Positions 56,016 through 64,000 of a stretch of DNA of 64,000 nt are shown piece by piece. The notes beneath the pieces are model-generated. The model was not told the DNA's origin. It did no database searches and saw nothing but the letters and a program-made list of their open reading frames with translations. This stretch comes from Lithospermum erythrorhizon (Eukaryota > Streptophyta > Magnoliopsida > Boraginales > Boraginaceae): the NCBI GenBank assembly GCA_019722365.1, contig JADFUC010001541.1:1-64000 (forward strand). Reading direction: 5' to 3'. Within the stretch, counting starts at the first letter, position 1. Each line of letters begins with the position of its first letter. Position numbers and translations under genes: made by a program.

Positions 56016-56224
56016 TGTTGTAAAGCACGGATATCAACTGGTAATACTTCATGAAACTCTGGAAAATGATATAATATTTATCTTGAAAGTTTTTTGATTG
56101 TGTTTATTATGTAGCGATGGAGGGTGTTTATACTACAAATTACCCCACTTATCTTATTCAAAATACTCCTATTACTATTAAATTTTACATTTGGCATTCA
56201 GCGTTTGTGGGCTCGCGTTTCTGT
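56016..56224 (-). repeat. Copia C 5' LTR
   Basis: Starts TGTTGTAAAGCACGG; carries the shared blocks GTTTATTATGTAGCGATGG, TTTATACTACAAATTACCCC and ATTACTATTAAATTTTACAT. The right edge near GCGTTTCTGTG is imprecise. Confidence 0.75.
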
Positions 56225-56780
56225 GATAAGCAATTTTTATTGACTTAGTCTGAAGTCCTTTTTATATAGAGCCCAGGATGTGATAAGGCATAGAAAGGTT
56301 CCATGATTTCTAGAATTCACTGCCGTCCTCGTCCAAAAATTTGGAAATAAGAAGGTTCTAGAACTCTTCTTTTCTTTTTTTATCCCTCTGTGTAGCATGG
56401 TTGACTCTGTCGGGATTCGTTTTTAGATGCGGAATGTTTTCTTGGTTTTTCTTTAAAATTCGGGGAAGTTATAATACAATATGTTATTAGTTAAAGTTAC
56501 TTGTTTGTGTGTATGCTTCTTGGGATGAGGAAGAGCAATATATTAGCGATATTAGCATTATTGCATTAATATATAGATTCTGGCGTAGTAGCCCAAAGTA
56601 TTAATAGTAAGCCATCGTAATCCCCTAATGGCGTGCCGGTAAATTCTAAATGGTGGCCAACGTTAATATATTGGAAACTTATACTATTGTGAACTTATAG
56701 TATTGATCTAATCTAAATTTAATGTTTTCAGAAGTCTAATATCTTAATTTCAACACTTACATGCCAATCAAGACCTCTTA
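56225..56780. other. Spacer between Copia C and the LINE
   Basis: No coding feature. The LINE 5' UTR may begin within this stretch. Confidence 0.35.
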
Positions 56781-56851
56781 GTTGCAAAACTTACATGCCA
56801 ACCAAGACCTCCCACTGTACACCCCTTAAATCAGAGCACTAGCAAATACAA

Positions 56852-58140
56852 ATGCACACAGAAACACTAGAATTATTGCTCCATGTTTGGTTTGTAGACA
56901 ATTTCTCTCTACCATTTCACCACTCTCCCTCCCATGGAAATGATACCATACAATCAGAAGACTTAGACAATTCTTTTAACACTCTTTTGGTGCCTTTAAC
57001 ATGTAGTAACAATTCAAAGACTAATACAACAACTTCGGCTTCAACTACTCAAGATGTTTCATTGGATAGTCATAATGCGCCCCAGTTATACTTAAACCCT
57101 AACCTCAACCCTAACATTAACCAAAACCTACAACTCCAGCCGTATAATCTAGACATATTCCAACTCAATCCATATATACCAAACTTTATCCTTGTTGATC
57201 AAAATGCCAATCAGATAAACCATTTACTACTGGAAACAGAAAAGCCTATTCCTTTGGCTATGATCCCACATCACCTGTTGGTATTCAAAACTTTCCCATC
57301 TCTGAATCAGACTCATCCAACTACATCAATGAGACTGAACTTCTCACAATTGAAGACCTAATACAATGGTTAGGAAATGACAATGCACATTCGATAGTAG
57401 ATATTTTACATTTTGCCAATCTCTATAATTTTTCACTCCAGGACGTTTGATATCCATCTCAATTGGGTCCTCCATGAATCTTTTCAAGATGAAATTGTTG
57501 TAGAAGTGCTTCCTCTCCCAGATCTCACAAATGTCATACACACATCTTATGACTCTCAATGGCTTCTTCTCCAAGATAGCATCAGAAGGGTCAACTATCT
57601 TCCAACCCTAGATCTTAATAATCTTATGAAAATAGCAGGAGCAAAAGATACCGCTTGTGATAATGATTTTTGGAACTCTTTCACGGGATTATCAAATAAT
57701 GCCTCAAACTCATACTCCGTTGAATTATCCACTTAGATGGCCTCAATTTCTCTGATTGCCAAGGATCAACAAGAATGCCCTCTTCATGTTTTTAAAATAG
57801 AAGAAACAAACAAGGCAATTTATGAGGTTGGAACTAGGCTCATGCTCCTCTGTTAATGAGCTCATCAGAGTGCAGACTCATCATAACCTTCAGGAAATCT
57901 AAGAACTCGTTGAACTAAATCAACCAATTGAATTCATCTGTCCTGTAGAAATCAATTTACCACATGATACAATGCAGGCAATCATTGAATTCCAGAAAAA
58001 AGAACAAAAAAGATATCAGAGAAAAATACAAAGGGTCCTACAAATAATATTGGGATAAAGAGGAAAAGCCCTGATTTTATGCCATCAGTGAGGTCTGATT
58101 GCTTGGAGCCAATAGCGAAAAGAGCAAAATTCAAGAGGTT
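56852..58140 (+). pseudogene. LINE ORF1-like region
   Basis: Frames 56852-57361 (169 codons; asparagine/glutamine-rich with NPNLNPNINQNLQLQ) and 57413-57736 (107 codons) appear to be one protein broken by a shift near 57360. A later piece (about 58040-58140) reads IKRKSPDFMPSVRSDCLEPI followed by AKRAKF, basic like ORF1 C-termini. I saw no CCHC zinc knuckle. The assignment rests mainly on its position directly before the ORF2 endonuclease. Confidence 0.5.
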
Positions 58141-58351
58141 TCAAAGAAAACCAGCAATAAGAATTACAATTTAGCCCATCTCATATCAAACCACACAGTA
58201 TCTCGTAACACTCATAACCGACTCTCATTTAATAAATCCAATCATATAGATAATCATAAGATGCCAATTCGATATATGCTCGACTTATATCATAATCTTG
58301 ATAGGGTTTTGGTGGTTGTCTCTTAACAACCCCAATTTCCCTCTTAATATC

Positions 58352-58720
58352 ATTAGTTGGAACTGTCGAGGAATTAGGAGTCTTTTGATAGTTAAATTAC
58401 TTAAGTCTTTCAATTTTTCGTATAGACTTGATATTTGCTTTATTTGAAACACTATTTGTCCTAAATCTATTGAAGATTTAATATTAGTTTCTTTAGGTTT
58501 TCCTATTTCTTATGGCCTAGATCCTATAGATAAAAATGATGGACTTTGGATAGGAATAGCTTCAAACATTAACCATACTCTCATACACTTACATGCTAAC
58601 CTAATTCTTATTCTAATTACTACTGAATCTAACATCCCTTGGTACCTAGGTTGTTTGTATGGACATTCGCATCTAATTTCTAGATTGCAAACTTGGTTAT
58701 ATATAGAATCTATATTATAT
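58352..58720 (+). pseudogene. LINE endonuclease (start of ORF2)
   Basis: Reads ISWNCRGIRS at the start, the hallmark opening of plant LINE apurinic-type endonucleases. It continues with pieces such as SLGFPISYGLDPIDKNDGLW and then WYLGCLYGHSH (normally 'FxxTxVYGxP'). Stops interrupt it early. The catalytic glutamate and histidine residues cannot be assigned with confidence. Confidence 0.75.
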
Positions 58721-59440
58721 AATTATATAGATGAACCTATTTTACTGATTTTAACCAAGTTTTATATCAATTTGATAAATACCCTTGTCCTTAATCTAAT
58801 ATAGCTGGTTCTAACTTTTTTTTTTCTCTCTCATTTATATCTAAAACATCTTAAGCATATTGGTAATATATATTACTAGATAGGAATTAGAAACAACGTT
58901 AAAGTCTTTGAAAAATTAGATAGAAATGTAGCTAATTGTGACTGATCTTCTGTTTTTCCTGAAAGTTTCTCTAAAGGTCTTCTTATACAAGGTTCTGACT
59001 ATGGACCTCTTCTAGTTTCTACTAAAATAATTTTACCAAAACGTAATAACTCCTTTAAGTTGAAATTTTTTCTAACTATTTTTTCGAAATTTAAACTTGT
59101 TTTAAAAGCTAATTGTAAAATTCTCTTATCCCAACTCTTCAGCAGCTTATACTCTTAATAAAAAACTAACATTGAAACTCAACTAGAATTGATAATCTTC
59201 ATTCACAAATTTTAAAATGTCAATCATATCTTTGTTCTTTATAAAATAACCCTCATAATTTTTCAAACATTTCTAAAGAAAATGAAATAAGATATCAACT
59301 AGATTTACTTCTTAAAATGTCAAGGATTTTATTGGCATTAAAGAACATACTTAATCTGGATTATTATTAGGTTGTCTAAATACAACCCTACACTTCCTTA
59401 ATAGTGGAAGGTTCAAAAATTTAATAATACTTTTATAATA

Positions 59441-60340
59441 TTAATACCCAAAAAACCAAATCCCTTGCATATTACGGATTTTAGACCTATAAGTCTATGT
59501 AACGTTATCTACAAAATTTCTTCTAAATCTTATTAAATAAACTAAAGCCATTTCTTCCTCATATTATATCTTTTTTTCAAAATGGATTTATTCATAGTCA
59601 ATCTATACAAGATAATATTATATTGGCTCAAGAATTAACTAATGTCATTAGAATTTCTAAATAAAAAATAAAATAAATTGGACTAGCAACTATAAAAATA
59701 GACATGAGTAAGGCTTTTGATCGTGTTTTCTTGGCTCTTTCTACTAACTTCTTTAGAAAAATTCAACTTTTCTAACTTCGATGGATCCCCAATAAACCAA
59801 TGTATAACAACATTGATACTGATGTGGTCGATGAGTAAGTATTTATAACCCACTTTCAAATCCTCTGGGTGACTAAGACGAGGAGATCCGTTATCTCCTA
59901 TCATTTTGTCTGCATTGAAGCTCTTTTCGACCTCCCTCTAAATTGATACTCAAAACCGAAAATCTTTAACACGAGTTGGCATATATAGAAATAGTCCTAA
60001 ATTAGTCCTCATTAACTTTCTTTGATGATGGTTATTTATTTCTTAAAATTGAATAAAACTTAATGATCTCTTTTTAAAAAGTATTATGCAAAGTATTGTC
60101 GAATTGATCAACAAATTAACTTCTCTAAATCACAAATTATTTTAGGCCCTCTACCTCAATTGAATAACGTTCTAAAACTATTTCTACTTTACCATTTACT
60201 GAATCTCCCATTTTTGGAAAATATCTAGGTATCTCTTTAGATATTGTTACTCACAAATCAAAAAAATTTCAAGAATATATTGATAAACTAAACTACAAAA
60301 TACAATCTTGGAACCTAAATTTTTTAAATCAGTCAAATAA
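59441..60340 (+). pseudogene. LINE reverse transcriptase
   Basis: Blocks in order: [20 protein letters not shown] (59441), a QNGFIHSQSIQDNIILAQEL block (about 59579), IKIDMSKAFDRV (about 59694) with the first catalytic aspartate, TFFDDGYLFLK (60015) as the active-site box (usually FADD), QQINFSKSQIILG (about 60110) and GKYLGISLDIV. These correspond to the conserved RT segments of plant L1 elements. Frame changes and stops between blocks make it inactive. Confidence 0.85.
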
Positions 60341-61079
60341 CTCTATGAAGTAGTCCTTATTTATATTGGTATATCCTAATGTCGTTTATAAATTTTCAAT
60401 TATAATAATAAAAATTCGAGATACTTTAGAAATTTGCTTTGGAACTCTTCTGAAACAACCAAAATACATTATGGATAAACTTGCAATTTTTGCAAGTACA
60501 CTACTCATTTGTGGAGGATTGGGTGTAAAATTTCGTTTTAAGTTAGCACTTGTGTGAAATTATGACATTAGTATTATGACACATATAATTCTCACACAAA
60601 CATATCCCTAAAATCAAATACTTTCCCAAAACACAATTCCTTACTCAATCTCAAAACACTAATCGTACCTGGTCTTGGAGAATTCTTAATAAAGAGGTAT
60701 ATCGACTTAGATCTTCAGCGTCTGATGAGGCTTGGGGATGATTTTCCACAGAAAATCCTTTGATGTTAACTACATGTAGTCCCAAACCCCAAAAATTATA
60801 ATTAAATTATGGCTCGAATTAGTTGTATGTGTGTGACCTCTTCTTGGGCTCTCGATTGACAAAAAGCTATATCTTGTCAAGCTTTAACCGAACATTATAT
60901 GTTAGTATAGTATTGGTTATAGTAGTAAGCTATTCATGTACTTTGTCATATCGATGTAACTAATACGAACATTACAATTTGTCAGCGTATATATGAACTT
61001 AAACTTAAATGAGTTGTCGGTGTACAATGGAATTGTTGACGGGCACTATTTCAAATATGCTCGTATTTCGACAATTTCG

Positions 61080-61260
61080 ACTGAAACACGTTTAGGAAAC
61101 ATCTTTGGAAGCTCCGTATTCTTTATAATTTGGAAACTCTTATACAATCTATTACCTACACTAGTTAATCTATCTTTTAAAACTAAAAAAAAAAAATCAA
61201 TACAAAATATATCTTTTTGTGGACAAGACCAAGAAATGATTGATGTCTATTAGTTAAATG
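61080..61260 (+). pseudogene. LINE RT zinc-binding tail domain
   Basis: The end of the frame from 60993 reads FIIWKLLYNLLPTLVNLSFK, followed by a lysine run and SFCGQDQEMID, resembling the RT-associated zinc-binding domain 'WKxxxxxLPTxxNLxxR....CxxCGxxxETxxH'. The first cysteine and the histidine are not preserved in this frame. Confidence 0.65.
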
Positions 61261-62229
61261 TCTTATCTTATTTGGACTACGCTTTTACAACCTTTCAATT
61301 TCATTCACCACATAACACCATCACTTTAAAACCTGCATTCTTTTAAAAACAATGTGTGTCGATAATGTTGAAAATATGAGATATTAGATCTGTGTAAATA
61401 TATATATCTTGGCGTCGAACAATTAGATTATGCGAGCCGATTTACTTACATTTAAAAGTATATGAGTTAGGATATATGTTTGATTGTTGGAAAATTAATA
61501 ATACGATCGACTTCGTATTGACATTAGAGTTTATGATGGAAACTGCTTAAGGAATCGCTCATATTTTATATATTAATGATGTTGGGTTAGATAAATTAAT
61601 ATGTTACTAACACATCATTTAGCGCAAGTCATGTAACCAACGTGATATTATAATCTGATTATAACTTTTCAGAGATTGAGATGTAAGTATATGGAAATAT
61701 TGAGACAAATTTCTAATTGTTGGAAATTGTTCTAGCAAATTTACCGACATTGTGAGGGAAAAAGGAGGATGAGATTTAAAATTTTGAGCCTTACAAGTGT
61801 AGAACTTTATATGCAGCTCTTACAGAAGGTTTATTTGCTCGTTCACTTTTGATTTTGTGAAAATCAAAGAAGCCAGGCTCTCTCTCTCCCCGCTTTACAC
61901 TTGTCCAACCGTCATGAGGAAGAAAATTTTACACGGTTTCTTCTTCCTATTTCCTTTGTTACTTTAGTTCTAACAAAACCGATGAAACAGTTTGATGATG
62001 TTGGTGTGTGGACTATTTTTTAGAGGCAAGCTACTTTTGGTTGTTGAACCTCTCGATTTATTATATTTTAACCTACAAAGATTGTAAGGTACATACGAAA
62101 TCTCTGATTTAATTGCGTTTTTATAATCTCGTAGAGTTCTTGATGTCGGTTTTAGATAATAGTTATTTTAATCTAGTAAAGCATAGCTTATAAGCGTAAA
62201 CCACGAACATCTCTTAGTTTTTATAAGTA

Positions 62230-62410
62230 CATTATGCACCATTTGGACTATAAGAAATAATATTATTTTTACTAAAGACAAGTTTATCAAAAATACCTTC
62301 ACTCACACAAGAAATACTACAACAGCTAAATGGAAGGTGACAACTATTCTCAATCCCAAAAAAGCTATTCCTTCCATCCTATTTTGTTTGTCAATTTTCA
62401 TTTGAATTTT
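62230..62410 (+). pseudogene. LINE ORF2 C-terminal segment
   Basis: From about 62242 the plus strand reads IWTIRNNIIFTKDKFIKNTF and continues open to a stop at about 62404. 'IWxxRNxxxF' is the typical plant L1 ORF2 ending region after the zinc-binding domain. Confidence 0.6.
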
Positions 62411-63255
62411 TTTTAACTTTTGTACAAAAAATGGATACAAACAAAATGAAATGGAAAGAAATACTTGTCGCCTTGTCGAAATAAACAAGCCGACTTTCCT
62501 CTGGAAAAACTATTCCCTCTTCATAAATCAAAGAGCCTTAAATCTAATGAACACTTTATTATATATCTTATAAACACAAATATTCACACTTATTTTACCG
62601 TCACAGCTATATAATTTTCATTCTTATTACAAAACCATACTTATCACAATATGTTTATTTTGTCATGGATTTTTCTGATTTCACAGATTTTATCCCCGTA
62701 TATATTGAGTTACAATTTAATGAAGAATGGCAAAGTTTGAATGAAGATCCTCGTGATGATCTGATATCTATTCTGAGTTCGATTACAGTCATATTTGTGA
62801 ATTTATATAGTGCTTTTCCCTCTTCATGGATTTGATTTTGTATCCCATAGGAACTTTTGTAGTAAATTCATAGTTAGTAGAAAATAAGTGATATGATATT
62901 TTTCTACGACTAGTTGCATATAATAGTTTTGTATGTATCTATAAAAAAGCGAAAATGGCGGATACATAAAGAAAGATCGACATGGCAGGAGGAGTTAGCT
63001 TAGATGACATGACATATTTGAAGAAAAAAAAGGTGTGGGAACATAATATTTATGGAAATAGCTACTCATGTTTATCACTAGAAGCTAACATAAATAGGTC
63101 AAGGCAAGGCGGATCCATAAACAAAATAATCATTATTACTATTGTAATTGTTTTGTCAAGTTTTTATGTTATTGACTTTATCGATAACTTTGTCCGATAC
63201 AATTGAATCCCATATAAAGGTTGTGGCAGTATTTTAAGGCTTAATTTCGTGTTAT
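62411..63255. other. AT-rich DNA with short frames of unknown nature
   Basis: A frame from ATG at 62665 to the stop near 62835 reads MDFSDFTDFIPVYIELQFNE and on, acidic and without a known domain. A 74-codon frame (62982-63206) ends in a hydrophobic segment (KIIIITIVIVLSSFYVIDFI). Neither has convincing gene context. Confidence 0.25.
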
Positions 63256-64000
63256 CCGCTATATTATCGCGTAAGTTTCAAATTGCCCCTAATACTATTA
63301 TCATTTCAAATTGCTAAAAGCTACGTAGTTTCAAATTACCTCCTCAGTATTCAAATTGTCCTCTGATGTGATGGAATATTATTTTTAGCAAAATGATAGC
63401 TTCAATTATATGTATAATGTAAACTTTTGGGGTATTTTTTTGAATATAAATAAACATATATACTTATTTTTAATAATAAAAATTAAGTAAAATATCCCCC
63501 AAACCCCCACAATGTCTTATGCCGAACTACTGACCCCAGCGTCAAATTGTAGAAAAACAACATGATGAGCGATGTTCTCAACGAATCTCGCCAGTAGCGA
63601 TCCTAAATTTGGTAGCTTGAGGTGGCCACTTTCGACAATTTGGTCCCATTGTGGTCTTGATGTTGGTTGTTTAAGGGAGGAATTTAAGGCAGTTCAATTT
63701 GACGGCTTAACAAAGGAGGAATAGTGAAGAAGGGTGTGGTGGGAGGCCTTGCTTGAGGCGGAATGAGGAGGAGGGAAATGGAGAAGAGAGTGTGAATTGT
63801 TGAACGAATCATTTTGTTTAATTTGTTTGGTTTTTTTTTTGTAGTGTTCTAGTTGTAAATATTCCTTTAGTAGTCATGGCGATTAAAAGTAATATTAGCT
63901 TTGGCATATCATGACGTGCAAATGGAGTAGAAATGAAACAGATTTGTGAAGTTTAGGCGTTGGAGCTTATAATTTGAAATGGAAAACTTGGGCCGAGTGG
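63256..64000. mobile_element. Left TIR of a second MULE-like element, cut by window edge
   Basis: CGCTATATTATCGCGTAAGTTTC (63257 on) shares TATCGCGTAAGTTTC with the left end of the MULE at 25810, followed by repeated TTTCAAATTGCCCC / TTTCAAATTACCTCC blocks, typical of plant Mutator TIRs. A GC-richer section from about 63500, with GAGG-rich words, follows. No transposase is seen before the window ends. Confidence 0.45.

Larger units (their letters stand above)
51662..56224 (-). mobile_element. Copia element C, minus strand, sister of element B
   Basis: LTR-like blocks of about 200-209 bp lie at 51662-51861 and 56016-56224 and match those of element B. The interior, in minus-strand order, has a primer-binding site (about 56003-56015), a gag-side region, integrase (53872-54201) and RT with YADDL (52769-52800). 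Plus-strand landmarks such as TTTGTTCTTTGTGGGTGGAG and GTAAGTGCACAATTTTCTTT occur in both B and C at matching places. Frames are broken. At 4.56 kb it is close to a standard Copia. No clean target duplication was found, partly because the LTR edges are degraded. Confidence 0.82.
56780..62410 (+). mobile_element. L1-like LINE, decayed, plus strand
   Basis: ORF1-like frames (56852-58140) are followed by an ORF2 with endonuclease start (58352), RT blocks (59441-60340), a zinc-binding RT tail domain (61080-61260) and a C-terminal IWTIRNNIIF segment (about 62242), in the order of plant L1-type LINEs. All frames are interrupted. The 3' end and poly(A) tail were not fixed. The element follows Copia C closely but neither visibly interrupts the other. 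Confidence 0.85.

Noticed and set aside
56852..57736. Cellular gene encoding the asparagine-rich protein
   Set aside because: Frameshifted and directly followed by LINE endonuclease and RT in the same direction, so LINE ORF1 is the better reading.

Overview
The window is nuclear DNA of a flowering plant, most likely a eudicot. It is AT-rich, its genes carry introns with GT..AG borders, and it holds Ty1/Copia and Ty3/Gypsy retrotransposons, an L1-type LINE, Mutator-like (MULE) DNA transposons, a Stowaway-like MITE and SINE-like pieces. I see no bacterial, organellar or viral gene set, no rRNA, and no CRISPR array. I did not find a convincing tRNA gene, but I cannot run a scan.

Only two cellular genes are well supported, both on the plus strand. 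The first (33619..38292) is a six-exon gene whose exons join in frame into a 325-residue RING-CH (C4HC3) zinc-finger protein with three hydrophobic segments, a membrane-anchored ubiquitin ligase of the MARCH-like type. The second (41672..42058) is a one-exon gene for a 128-residue plant protein of unknown function. Just over its stop codon and 3' UTR lies an unusual long foldback (42057..42224) that deserves a check as a small-RNA precursor.

The rest is repeat DNA. From the left: a 519-bp foldback MITE with a 10-bp target duplication (828..1346); degenerate DNA with a 30-bp hairpin minisatellite; a broken Gypsy gag; a broken minus-strand Copia pol (about 10.7-14.5 kb) interrupted by a 1.1-kb insertion; Copia element B (16234..22565, minus, 205-bp LTRs, 5-bp target duplication); a MULE (about 25.81-29.29 kb) with a transposase fragment; four tandem copies of a roughly 750-bp unit (29940..32935); the gene island (33.6-42.2 kb); AT-rich DNA ending in a 948-base poly(A) run; a minus-strand Copia LTR with primer-binding site (about 50.27-51.06 kb); Copia element C (51662..56224), a sister of B; a decayed L1-like LINE (about 56.8-62.4 kb, plus strand); and the edge of a second MULE-like TIR at the right border.

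The coding frames of the two genes are clean, while almost every transposon frame is broken by small insertions and deletions, even between repeats that otherwise match closely. This fits decayed elements, but the contrast and the extreme homopolymers also suggest poorly polished long-read consensus in repeats. Small indels in the repeat regions should therefore not be over-read.
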